Shown piece after piece: positions 49,189 to 56,729 of a DNA stretch of 64,000 bases. Source of the stretch: Ruminococcus flavefaciens (GTDB lineage Bacteria; Bacillota; Clostridia; Oscillospirales; Ruminococcaceae); the NCBI RefSeq assembly GCF_900116855.1, contig NZ_UETD01000004.1:240066-304065 (forward strand). The letters are read 5' to 3'. A model generated the notes under the pieces. That model worked only from the letters and a program-made list of their open reading frames with translations, was not told the DNA's origin and ran no database searches. The stretch's first letter is position 1, and the number at the start of each line of letters is the position of its first letter. Position numbers and translations under genes: made by a program.

Positions 49189-51050
49189 TCCTCGTATACC
49201 TCGTTAAGGTCGTGACCCACCTCGCAGGTGTAGAGCCATTCTATGCGGTCTCCGTCGCTGAGGACATACTCTCCGCAGTTCCGCGAGGGAGTGATGCCGT
49301 TGACATGATAGACCCAGCCCGAAAGGTCGCCGAAATCAAATTCGTAGATGTAGTTTATGCCTGAGATGTAGACCATGCCGTGGGAGCTGCCTGCGCTGCC
49401 CTTGTTCTCCACCTGAATGCCGTAGGTCTGTGCAGCCTCGGTGAGTATGTCGAACACCGTGTCGCCGCTCTCGATGTCAAAGGCTGTGGGAGCCAGTATC
49501 ACGCCGTCCTCGGGGATATGCTCCGAGTCGGACTTCCCTGCAATGGTGTCGCAGCGTATCTCCATAGTCACCGTGCCGATGACGGTGTCCTTGTGCTTTT
49601 TCTCGCCGCTGTAATACTCCTCGGGGGAGCGTATGTCCGTCAGCAGAATGACCGCTATCGCCGCGGCTGCTGCAATTCCGAGGAAGATGAAGTTCTTGTA
49701 GCTGCGCTTGCCCATGATGAAGATGATGAGAGCGATCACAGCAGCCGCTCCAACTACAATGAGTATGGCAAAGGGCTTGTAGCTTCTCCGTGAGTGTTTC
49801 TCTGTGAGCTCCTGTGCTGATGTTACGGCGGTTTTGGTCTGTGAAGCTGCCGCCGATGAAAGGGAAGTCCCCGATGAAGTCAGCCTGCCCGTGGAGGTCT
49901 GTGTACCTGTGCCCGTGGAGGTAGTCCCCGTGGACTTGCCTGCATTTGCTGTGGCGGTGGTGGTATTTCCCGATACGGGAGCCGCAGCCTTTGTACTGCT
50001 GCCCCCCTCATTTGCCGTGGAGCTGTCACCCTGAGAGCTGCCTTTATTGCTGCCGCTGCCCTCATTTCCGCCTTGTGGGGACTGTGCCGACGCCCTGTTG
50101 TCAAGCACCAGCAGGGGAGACTTCCCCTCGGTCATGCGCCTGAATGCCACAAAGGAGTAGTATGCCTGCACCGTGGCTGTCTCGTTGAAGCCCCCGTCCC
50201 TTATGTGGGAGAAGCTTCCGTCGGGCAGTCTGTACTGCGCTATGCCGTCGATAAGGTCATTGCCGTTCTTGATGAAGCGGTCGTCGTAACGGCAGTCTAT
50301 CCCCAGAGCCGATACAGCCGTGAGCACCTGTGCAGTGCTCTCCGCGTTGGGATTGCCGAAGCTCTCATAGCCGCCGTCCTCCTTCTGCCGCTCGGAGAGG
50401 AAGTCCACAGCCCTGTCCACAGCCTCCGACACCTGACTGCTGTCATCATATCTGGGAGCAAGAGCCTGAACGGTCATTGCGGTAACGTCGATATCTCCGT
50501 ATTCTCCCCACAGTGCCCAGCCGCCGTCACCAAGCTGCATGGAGAGTATGCTGTCCGTCACGGACTCGGCGGTGTATGAGGGGCAGGTGTAGCCGTTGTT
50601 GAGGATATGGAGCCCGTAGATCCAGCTCATAACGCCCTGCTGACCTATTGAGGAGTCAAGGATATCGGAGATATAGCTGCTTCTGCTGCCTGCCGCACAG
50701 AGTCCCAGAGCGTATTTCTCACGGGAGGTGGCAGAGGTGACATTGTTGCTGCCGAGATAGCTCTCAAGGGAGCTTTCGTATGCCGAAAGGTCTGTATATC
50801 CGCACTGGCTGAGAGTCAGGGCGTACCAGTCCGTGGAGGTGCCTGCACCTGCGGCGATATCACCCGCCAGCCATTCTTCTATGCTGCCTGCACCGACCTG
50901 ACCGAGCTTAAAATCAACGATACCGCCGATAAGGTCATCGACCTCACCGACGGTATGCTCACAGTGCGCCTCCTGCATAACGGGTATGCAGGGAGCGGCT
51001 GCAAATATAAGTGCAGAACTCAGGCAGACCGTGAGTATCTTACTTCTCAT
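49185..51050 (-). CDS. Membrane-anchored transcobalamin-like protein: alpha/alpha barrel plus DUF4430 domain
   Basis: 621 residues. Signal peptide (cleavage near AHC-EH), then an all-helical region at about 40-300 with prenyltransferase/squalene-cyclase-type repeats (LSMQLGDGGWALWGEYGDID, LSERQKEDGGYESFGNPNAES, YRLPDGSF). A Ser/Thr/Gly/Asn-rich linker follows (about 320-420), then two closely spaced membrane helices (FAILIVVGAAAVIALIIFIM, FIFLGIAAAAAIAVILL) and a DUF4430-type beta domain at the C-terminus (GDTVFDILTEAAQTYGIQV, YISGINYIYEF, WVYHVNGITPSRNCGEYVL). Helical barrel plus DUF4430 domain is the layout of intrinsic factor and transcobalamin, which fits a B12-capture protein before an ECF transporter. 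Confidence 0.82.
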   Translation of the reverse strand: MRSKILTVCLSSALIFAAAPCIPVMQEAHCEHTVGEVDDLIGGIVDFKLGQVGAGSIEEWLAGDIAAGAGTSTDWYALTLSQCGYTDLSAYESSLESYLGSNNVTSATSREKYALGLCAAGSRSSYISDILDSSIGQQGVMSWIYGLHILNNGYTCPSYTAESVTDSILSMQLGDGGWALWGEYGDIDVTAMTVQALAPRYDDSSQVSEAVDRAVDFLSERQKEDGGYESFGNPNAESTAQVLTAVSALGIDCRYDDRFIKNGNDLIDGIAQYRLPDGSFSHIRDGGFNETATVQAYYSFVAFRRMTEGKSPLLVLDNRASAQSPQGGNEGSGSNKGSSQGDSSTANEGGSSTKAAAPVSGNTTTATANAGKSTGTTSTGTGTQTSTGRLTSSGTSLSSAAASQTKTAVTSAQELTEKHSRRSYKPFAILIVVGAAAVIALIIFIMGKRSYKNFIFLGIAAAAAIAVILLTDIRSPEEYYSGEKKHKDTVIGTVTMEIRCDTIAGKSDSEHIPEDGVILAPTAFDIESGDTVFDILTEAAQTYGIQVENKGSAGSSHGMVYISGINYIYEFDFGDLSGWVYHVNGITPSRNCGEYVLSDGDRIEWLYTCEVGHDLNEVYEE

Positions 51051-51978
51051 CTCTGCGTCTGAGAGCGAATGCTGCAGCGGCTGCTGCTCCGAGGGAAACC
51101 AGTGCGACAGCTGCGCCCGGGTCTCCTGTCTTGGGAGAGTTGTTCTTTGATGTTGTTGTAGCCTTGGCAGTTGTGGAAGCCTTGACTGTTGTCTTTGCGG
51201 AAGATGAAGATGTTACGGTAGATGTTGTGGTGGTAGTTGTGGTAGTTGTGGTAGTTGTAGTAGTAGATGTAGTTGTATCAGCCTCGCCGTTTACCTGCAT
51301 AACATATGAGGGAGGAGCGATATTGATATTGCCGCCCTTAGCGCTTACAACGTTCTTTCCTGCCTCAGTGAACTTTACTGTAGCCTTTCCGTCAGCGTCG
51401 GTAACGAAGTCTGTCTCCTTGCCGTTGATAGTGATTTTTGCGCCCTCTACGGGGTTCTCAACGGGAGCCCATGAAGCGTCAAAGGAGAGAGCCTTGAGCT
51501 GGAGAGTAACTTCCTTGTCGGGGTCACCCTCGCCCTCTCTTGCGTCGAACCAGCTGTAATGATAGTCAAGGTTGGAAGGGTCGGGGAAGGTGAGAGCGTC
51601 AATGTAGTCGCCGTCCTTTATCTCATCTGTGAGACCATTAGCCATCTTTGAGTTTACATAGTAGCCGAAGGACTGCTTATTTTCCTTGCCCCAGAGTACG
51701 TCAAGACCCAGACCGAACTGTCCGACAGAAGTCTTGTAGCCTGCTGCTGCGCCGCCCTCGTAGTTGTTCTCGTGAGCGATGTAGAGAGCATCGTTGACAG
51801 TGAGCTTGCCGTCGCCGTCGATATCGGTAACATTTACGGGCTCCTGAGTCAGTACCAGCGCACTGTTGCAGTCAGAGATGGTGACATAGACCTTTGTCTC
51901 GCCCTCAGCGTAAGTGTTTACAGCAACAGCTGAGAATGCCATTGCCAGTGCAGCTGCCATAGCGAATGATTTTTTCAT
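51040..51978 (-). CDS. Sortase-type surface protein with DUF4430/EF-hand module, probable B12-binding
   Basis: 312 residues. Signal peptide (cleavage near TYA-EGE). An N-terminal DUF4430-like domain at about 27-150 (VYVTISDCN, DVLWGKENKQSFGYYVNSKMANGL, DGDYIDALTFPD) encloses a calcium-loop/dockerin-like sequence DIDGDGKLTVNDALYIAH. A second beta domain follows at about 160-230 (GAKITINGKETDFVTDADGKATVKF), then a Thr/Ser stalk, and a sorting signal: SPKTGD, hydrophobic helix, RRRDEK. SPKTG fits the (S/P)PXTG motif of some clostridial sortases. First gene after the cobalamin riboswitch, so a role in catching B12 at the wall is likely. Overlaps the next gene by 11 bp. Confidence 0.8.
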   Translation of the reverse strand: MKKSFAMAAALAMAFSAVAVNTYAEGETKVYVTISDCNSALVLTQEPVNVTDIDGDGKLTVNDALYIAHENNYEGGAAAGYKTSVGQFGLGLDVLWGKENKQSFGYYVNSKMANGLTDEIKDGDYIDALTFPDPSNLDYHYSWFDAREGEGDPDKEVTLQLKALSFDASWAPVENPVEGAKITINGKETDFVTDADGKATVKFTEAGKNVVSAKGGNINIAPPSYVMQVNGEADTTTSTTTTTTTTTTTTTTSTVTSSSSAKTTVKASTTAKATTTSKNNSPKTGDPGAAVALVSLGAAAAAAFALRRRDEK

Positions 51979-52012
51979 AATACCTACTCCTTAAAATTTA
52001 CTTACAGGCAAC

Positions 52013-52046
52013 AAAAAAGGCCTTTCCGCGGTGCAGAAAAGCGCAG
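52013..52046 (-). terminator. Attenuator terminator in the cobalamin leader
   Basis: On the minus strand a CTTTTC/GGAAAG stem leads into GCCTTTTTTG, between the aptamer and the first gene. This fits riboswitch control by early termination when B12 is abundant. Confidence 0.5.
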
Positions 52047-52084
52047 CAAAACAGCTCCGCAGGGGTACTGCGAAGTTTTCGGCA

Positions 52085-52195
52085 TACGTTCTCCCTTGCC
52101 CGAAAACGTTCATTACCTGCTGTGTCTGACGAGCGATCCGACTTTACGGCAGTGACTGCTGCGACGGGTTTTCACCGTGCTTCCCTCAGTTTCAG
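52085..52195 (-). ncRNA. Cobalamin riboswitch aptamer
   Basis: Read on the minus strand the leader contains GGGAAGC, the P3/L-core CACGGTGAAAACCCGT (52179-52164), CGCAGC, an ACTGCCGTAAAG block and a B12-box-like GTCAGACACAGCAGGT (52130-52115), in the order found in cobalamin aptamers. The classical core is GGTGAAAATCC...GCCCCCGCTACTG and the B12 box GCCAGGAGACCTGCC, so the match is clear but not perfect. It lies right after a consensus promoter and before a surface-protein/ECF operon. An expression platform with a hairpin (CTTCGCAG/CTGCGGAG) and attenuator follows. Confidence 0.82.
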
Positions 52196-52213
52196 ACACA
52201 TTATTACAGATAC

Positions 52214-52242
52214 ATTATAGCACAGGGCATATACGCTGTCAA
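52214..52242 (-). promoter_or_regulatory. Promoter of the B12 uptake operon
   Basis: On the minus strand: TTGACA (52242-52237), 17-bp spacer, TATAAT (52219-52214), about 20 bp before the aptamer. Confidence 0.85.
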
Positions 52243-52290
52243 GTTAAAAAAGGGTTACATCTGTCCGAACGGAGCGTTTTCCGCAGGCAT

Positions 52291-52315
52291 AAAAAAGGGG
52301 CGGAGTTACCGCCCT
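52291..52315 (-). terminator. Terminator of the cupin gene
   Basis: GGGCGG/CCGCCC stem with a T run on the minus strand (A run at 52291-52296), 7 bp after the stop. Confidence 0.85.
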
Positions 52316-52321
52316 CTGTGC

Positions 52322-52687
52322 TTATGACTTCTTTTCATATGCGTAGCCGAAGTTTATGGGAGGAGCTGTCACGGAGACATAGATGAATTCCTCATCGCCG
52401 TCATTGAGGAGTCCGTGGACGTCCCTGTCCGCAAAACGCACCACATCGCCTGCCCTGAAGGGCTTAGTTTTATCGTCCGCAAGAAGGAGAGTGCCGCTGC
52501 CTTTGGTGGCGTACCATATCTGCTCGGAAGCCTCATGGGTATGTCTGGGCTGGCTTGCTCCCACCTCAAGATGGACCTCTGTGATGGTCACTCTTGTGCT
52601 GGCGGAGTTCTCGGGATTGAGAAGCTGACGGGAGACAACTCCCGGGTTTGAGAGCTCCTTTATTTCGTGAGCGCTTATGAATTCCAT
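52322..52687 (-). CDS. Small cupin-domain protein
   Basis: 121 residues from ATG 52687, just after AGGAGGATATTAT. The open frame goes further up, but only this start has an RBS. Single cupin_2 fold: QPRHTHEASEQIWYATKGSGTLLLADD (motif 1, two His and a Glu) and FRAGDVVRFADRDVHGLLNDG (motif 2). It probably binds one metal ion; many such proteins are sugar- or small-molecule-binding or isomerases. No operon partners. Function unknown. Confidence 0.82.
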   Translation of the reverse strand: MEFISAHEIKELSNPGVVSRQLLNPENSASTRVTITEVHLEVGASQPRHTHEASEQIWYATKGSGTLLLADDKTKPFRAGDVVRFADRDVHGLLNDGDEEFIYVSVTAPPINFGYAYEKKS

Positions 52688-52868
52688 ATAATATCCTCCT
52701 GTCTTTAATATAATAATACAATTATATCGCAGAAATGGGAGGTTTTCAAGACGTAAAATGTCCCATAAAAGGCTGTTGAGAACTATGTGGGCATTATGTA
52801 AAATAATAAAATTATATCTCAGGGCTTGCAATGGGGAGAAATATGTGGTAAAATATAACTTGTAATGT

Positions 52869-52945
52869 GTCCCAATAGCTCAGTAGGATAGAGCGACTGC
52901 CTCCTAAGCAGTAGGCCGGAGGTTCGACTCCTCTTTGGGACGCCA
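52869..52945 (+). tRNA. tRNA-Arg (anticodon CCT)
   Basis: Cloverleaf: acceptor GTCCCAA/TTGGGAC, D arm GCTC/GAGC, anticodon stem ACTGC/GCAGT with loop CTCCTAA giving CCT, T arm GGAGG/CCTCT with TTCGACT, and encoded CCA at 52943-52945. Reads AGG. Confidence 0.95.
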
Positions 52946-53255
52946 CAGAGCCTGTGTCCCGACCCCGTTGTCGCTCGCAGGCTCGCTTTCTTTTATCAGG
53001 GGGCGTAGTCGTACATCGCTTACGGCACATTACGTTTACGGTAACAGTTCGTTTTTGCAGAGCCTGTGCGCCCTTCCACGGGGGCACTCGTTTTACTCGT
53101 TTACTTTTTACGAAAGGCTTTATTGTACATCGCTTACGGCACATTACGTTTACGGTAACAGTTCGTTTTTGCAGAGCCTGTGCGCCCAACCACGTTGGCG
53201 CTCGCAAGCTCGCTTTCTTTTATCAGGGGGCGTAGTTGTACATCGCTTACGGCAC
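52946..53255 (+). repeat. tRNA-linked tandem repeat, three units
   Basis: Units start with CAGAGCCTGTG at 52946, 53058 and 53172 (112, 114 and 84 bp) and share the right end GTACATCGCTTACGGCAC. Units 1 and 2 continue with ATTACGTTTACGGTAACAG and TTCGTTTTTG before the next unit. The first unit begins directly after the tRNA CCA. Each has a 38-base imperfect hairpin between GAGC and GCTC with an inner CGCC.AAC/GTTGGCG-type stem. No believable coding region. The remaining bases to 53361 hold nothing recognised. Confidence 0.85.
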
Positions 53256-53361
53256 TGTGATAAGTACATATAACAACGGTCTGACGCTTCACTGTGGGGC
53301 GTCATTTTTATTTATTGCGGTTGAGGGAAAGGGGACTGCCTCTCACATAGCAATATTTGGT

Positions 53362-53390
53362 TTGACATCATTATATTACGGTGATATAAT
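53362..53390 (+). promoter_or_regulatory. Promoter of the BspA-like gene
   Basis: TTGACA (53362-53367), 17-bp spacer, TATAAT (53385-53390), 63 bp before the start; RBS AAAGGAGG. Confidence 0.85.
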
Positions 53391-53453
53391 ACTATATGTA
53401 TTTGATATGGGCAGCAATGTCCTTCAGATACTTACTACAAAGGAGGTACTTAA

Positions 53454-55415
53454 ATGAACTACACTCACAAAAAGATAACGGCAGCGCTGCTTTCGCTGCT
53501 CATCATCGGCGGAACAGCTCCCGTACTTGGCAGGGCAGATGTTTTCAGACCCGTTGTGGCTTCTGCCATTGATAATAATGTTATCACCTATGACGAGACC
53601 ACTCATGTGCTCACCCTCAGAGGCGAATTTGACAACTACACTCTTGAAAAGTACAAGGATAAAGGCGTAAAGACCATCGTTGCCGAGGAAGGCGCTGCTC
53701 TGGTGGAGTATGCAGCTTTTCTGTTCAGGGACTTCAAGACTGTCGAGAAGATAGACCTGACAAATCTGGACGCTTCCAGAGCGAAATATGTTTATGATAT
53801 GTTTGAGAACTGTACAGCTCTGAAGGAAGTAAAGCTTCCTGATTTCACCAATACATCGATCACAGATGTCTCATGGATGTTCTATAACTGCTATTCTCTT
53901 GAGAATATCGACCTCAGTAAGCTTAATACACCGAATGTAACAAACTTCCGCGGTATGTTTTCCGGCTGTTTATCATTAAAAACTCTTGATGTATCCTGCC
54001 TGGACACTTCAAACGCCACCGACATACAGAATATGTTTGAAAAATGCAGCGTTCTGAAAAACATTGATCTCTCATCATGGGATACAAAAAATCTGGTGTA
54101 TTTCAGTTATCTGTTCCAGGACTGTACAAGCCTTGAGAAGGTCGACCTGTCAGGCTTGAACACTTCTAAATCACCGGGAGCAAGTGATGTATTCTTTAAT
54201 TGTGCAAAGCTTCGCGATATTGATCTTTCCGCATTAGATACTTCCAATATGACATGGATGAGTGGATGGTTCGGATGCTGTTATTCTCTTGAAAATGTCA
54301 ATTTCAATGTTCTTGACACATCTGATGTTAATACTATGCGGGGACTGTTCTCAAACTGCACAAGTCTGAAGTCACTTGACCTCAGCGGTATGGACACATC
54401 GCGCCTATATGATGCATCATCCATGTTTTATAACTGCCCGTTACTGAAAGAACTTGACCTGAGCTGCATTGATACCTCGAACCTGATCCAGATGAACGAT
54501 ATGTTCAAAGGCGATAAGAAACTGGAGCATCTGGATCTCAGCAGCTCCAATTTCGACAAGGTAACTTCTGCCTCCGATGTGTTCAAGGAGTGCGACACTC
54601 TTGCTCCCTATATCTCCACCATCAACGGCGCAAGCATCAGTCTTGACGGCGACATCAGCGTGAACTACTATGTGACCCTCGGAAGCTCTGCTTCAAAGGC
54701 AGTCCTCATCGGTCCCAACGGCGCTGTACTCATAGACGACCTTGCTTCTTGCAAGCGCGAAAACGGCTCATACAAGTTCAGCTATCCCGTTAACGCTGTA
54801 CAGATGAGCGATGAGGTCACTCTGAAAGTATACAGTGACGACGGAAAACAGCACATTATCCTCAAGAGCAGCGGCGCCCCTGCTTCATATGCAAAGGGAG
54901 CTTACAGCGTAAGGAGCTATGTTGCTGATTCGGGCAAGTATCTGTCCGACACAAAACTCACCGCACTGGTCGAGGCTCTTAACAATTACGGCTATGCTGC
55001 CGAGAATTTCTTCTTTGACAAAGGGTTCACAGTCAGCGGCATAAGCGGCGTCAAAAAGAGCGATGTTGAGGCTTACAAGCCCACATTCGGCACCGATCCC
55101 GCTGTATCACTGGTGATGGGCTCAGAGACTTCTCTCAGGTTCTATACCCTCAGCGATAATGTCAGGATCGACGACGCAAAGGCAACAGCAAAGACAAGTC
55201 AGTTCGGCAGATTTTACGAGATAAAGAATATCCCCGCACATGAGCTTCTGAAGCCTCACAAGCTCACTGTTGACGGCAATGACTACACAGTGACTCCCAT
55301 GGCATATGTATACAGAGTGCTGGACAACAGCGCCGCTTCCAATAAGCTCAAAGACGTCGCAAAGGCAGTATATGTCTACGCAAAGGCTGCCGAAACATAC
55401 ATGAACGCACAGTAA
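53454..55415 (+). CDS. BspA-like (DUF285) leucine-rich-repeat surface protein
   Basis: 653 residues. Signal peptide at about 1-27 (KKITAALLSLLIIGGTAPVLG). Residues about 70-390 contain some twelve repeats of the DUF285/BspA type, each close to 'L..IDLS.LDTS....M..MF..C.SL'. The C-terminal ~260 residues hold a separate domain (ISLDGDISVNYYVTLG, VTLKVYSDDGKQHI, then SLRFYTLSDN...RFYEIKNIPAHEL) met in other Ruminococcus surface proteins. No sortase motif or membrane anchor is visible, so it is secreted or held non-covalently. DUF285 proteins are linked to adhesion. A 31-residue peptide gene follows 14 bp later. Confidence 0.88.
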   Translation: MNYTHKKITAALLSLLIIGGTAPVLGRADVFRPVVASAIDNNVITYDETTHVLTLRGEFDNYTLEKYKDKGVKTIVAEEGAALVEYAAFLFRDFKTVEKIDLTNLDASRAKYVYDMFENCTALKEVKLPDFTNTSITDVSWMFYNCYSLENIDLSKLNTPNVTNFRGMFSGCLSLKTLDVSCLDTSNATDIQNMFEKCSVLKNIDLSSWDTKNLVYFSYLFQDCTSLEKVDLSGLNTSKSPGASDVFFNCAKLRDIDLSALDTSNMTWMSGWFGCCYSLENVNFNVLDTSDVNTMRGLFSNCTSLKSLDLSGMDTSRLYDASSMFYNCPLLKELDLSCIDTSNLIQMNDMFKGDKKLEHLDLSSSNFDKVTSASDVFKECDTLAPYISTINGASISLDGDISVNYYVTLGSSASKAVLIGPNGAVLIDDLASCKRENGSYKFSYPVNAVQMSDEVTLKVYSDDGKQHIILKSSGAPASYAKGAYSVRSYVADSGKYLSDTKLTALVEALNNYGYAAENFFFDKGFTVSGISGVKKSDVEAYKPTFGTDPAVSLVMGSETSLRFYTLSDNVRIDDAKATAKTSQFGRFYEIKNIPAHELLKPHKLTVDGNDYTVTPMAYVYRVLDNSAASNKLKDVAKAVYVYAKAAETYMNAQ

Positions 55416-55429
55416 CAAGGAGGTAACTC

Positions 55430-55525
55430 ATGAAGGAAAAGTATATCGTTCCCGAGATGGAGCTTGTAATGTTCGAGAACGAGGACGTTATCACAACCAG
55501 CGATCCCGAGCTTCCGCCCCAGTAA
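55430..55525 (+). CDS. 31-residue peptide following the BspA-like gene
   Basis: ATG 55430, six bases after AAGGAGG, to TAA at 55523: starts MKEKYIVPEMELVMFENED and ends VITTSDPELPPQ. Too short for ordinary gene calling, but it has an ideal RBS, is 14 bp from the upstream gene and lies before a terminator. The pattern 'K.Y..P..E...F..EDVITTS' recalls short uncharacterised peptides common in gut clostridia. The leader-like front and short Ser/Thr/Pro tail would also suit a modified-peptide precursor, but no modifying enzyme is near. Confidence 0.6.
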   Translation: MKEKYIVPEMELVMFENEDVITTSDPELPPQ

Positions 55526-55541
55526 ACCGAATAAACAGACA

Positions 55542-55572
55542 AAGCTCCGTGGTTATCCCCGGGGCTTGTTTT
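55542..55572 (+). terminator. Rho-independent terminator
   Basis: AAGCTCCGTGG/CCCCGGGGCTT stem (one mismatch, one wobble) followed by TGTTTT. Confidence 0.7.
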
Positions 55573-55745
55573 CGTCTGTATACTTTTATATCGTTATTAT
55601 TCAATAAATTCTCATTCCTTCCCAAATATTGCCTTGTACATAAAAAAGTACTTGACTTTTTCGCGCTGTGGGTATATAATGTATAGCGCTGTGGTGTGAA
55701 AACACGGCATTTTTTACGGGTAAAATGAGATTTATGGAGTGTATT

Positions 55746-56537
55746 ATGGAAGACGTTGAGATCTATCTTAGCAGACTTTCGGCAGCTGATAAGCTCTATG
55801 CCGAGACTGCAAAAAAGCTTGGAAAAAAGGATATAACCGACAGATTCACACTGGCAGGAGCTGTTGCCGAGATCGGCGCTCCTGCTTCATATAAGCTGTA
55901 TGTTTCCGACGAGGACATTGAAAACAGCACCATCGACGAGATAAAGGCGGTCTTTACCGAGGCTGCCGAGGAGGAGCCCGATATCAAGGTGGAGTTCATC
56001 TGTGATGAGTTCCTCAACCTCATCGACGACAAGGCAAGGATAACTGCCGAAAGCAAGCCGAGAACTGCTGTTCACAGGGACGGCGACCTTCACCCGACTG
56101 TCCATATATGGATGATAAAGCGCCGCGATATGGGAGTTTTCGTGCTTCTCCAGAAGCGCGCTCACGAAAAGGACATCAACCCCGACTGCTATGACGTTTC
56201 CGCAGCAGGTCACGTTACTCAGGGAGAGGAGTTCCGCCAAACCGCCCTCAAAGAGGTACGCGAGGAGCTTGGACTGAACATTGATCGCAGTCAGCTGGAG
56301 TTCATCGGTCTCAGGAGAGCCTGCTACTCCAAGGGCAGCATCAAGGACAACGAGCTGGCGGCTGTTTATATCTGCCGCGAGAAGATAAATATTGAGGACC
56401 TCACTCTCCAGTCGTCGGAGGTGGCAGAGGTCTGCTGGGCAGAGATAGACGAGCTGCTCTCCATAATGAAGTACGAGGATATCCCCAACTGCATCTCCCT
56501 CGAGGAGCTTGACATGATAAAGAAAGCGGTATTCTGA
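55746..56537 (+). CDS. Nudix hydrolase with N-terminal extension
   Basis: 263 residues from ATG 55746 (GGAG six bases upstream; an in-frame ATG at 55725 is the alternative). The N-terminal ~100 residues are helical with no recognised domain. The Nudix domain at about 110-255 has the box GHVTQGEEFRQTALKEVREE then LGL, matching Gx5Ex7REUxEExGU except Lys for Arg; the metal-binding Glu residues are kept. HPTVHIWMIKRRDMGVFVLLQKRAHEKD before it resembles isopentenyl-diphosphate-isomerase-like Nudix proteins. Substrate unknown. Confidence 0.85.
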   Translation: MEDVEIYLSRLSAADKLYAETAKKLGKKDITDRFTLAGAVAEIGAPASYKLYVSDEDIENSTIDEIKAVFTEAAEEEPDIKVEFICDEFLNLIDDKARITAESKPRTAVHRDGDLHPTVHIWMIKRRDMGVFVLLQKRAHEKDINPDCYDVSAAGHVTQGEEFRQTALKEVREELGLNIDRSQLEFIGLRRACYSKGSIKDNELAAVYICREKINIEDLTLQSSEVAEVCWAEIDELLSIMKYEDIPNCISLEELDMIKKAVF

Positions 56538-56580
56538 TAAAAAGGCTTCCGAGCAATTCGGATACTCACATAAAAGTTAT

Positions 56581-56610
56581 GCCCCTGAGCACATTGTAAC
56601 GCTCGGGGGC
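56581..56610 (+). terminator. Terminator-like hairpin after the Nudix gene
   Basis: A GCCCCTGAGC/GCTCGGGGGC stem. The following T run is broken. Confidence 0.55.
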
Positions 56611-56641
56611 ATTGTGTTTGTTTAGCGCAAGAGCTAAAAAG

Positions 56642-56690
56642 AAAAGCCATAGTACTCCTGACTGTTGATCGGAAATACTATGGCTTAAAA
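56642..56690. terminator. Bidirectional terminator
   Basis: A perfect 11-bp AAGCCATAGTA/TACTATGGCTT inverted repeat with a 21-base loop, between the convergent Nudix gene and the repeat-tailed membrane protein. Confidence 0.75.
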
Positions 56691-56729
56691 CTTCAATAGC
56701 AGTGCTGCCCTTATACGGGAGCCTTTGTT

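Noticed and set aside
51040..51978. Cellulosomal dockerin in the surface protein
   Set aside because: Only one DxDGDGxLxxND calcium loop is present, inside a DUF4430-type domain, rather than the paired repeats of a dockerin; the protein ends in a sorting signal.
52946..53255. CRISPR array at the tandem repeats
   Set aside because: Units are 84-114 bp with similar rather than unique inner parts, and no cas genes are present.
52812..53273. Several open frames across the tRNA-Arg and its repeats on both strands
   Set aside because: They run through the tRNA and the tandem repeat units and only repeat the same short peptide; they are by-products of the repeat.
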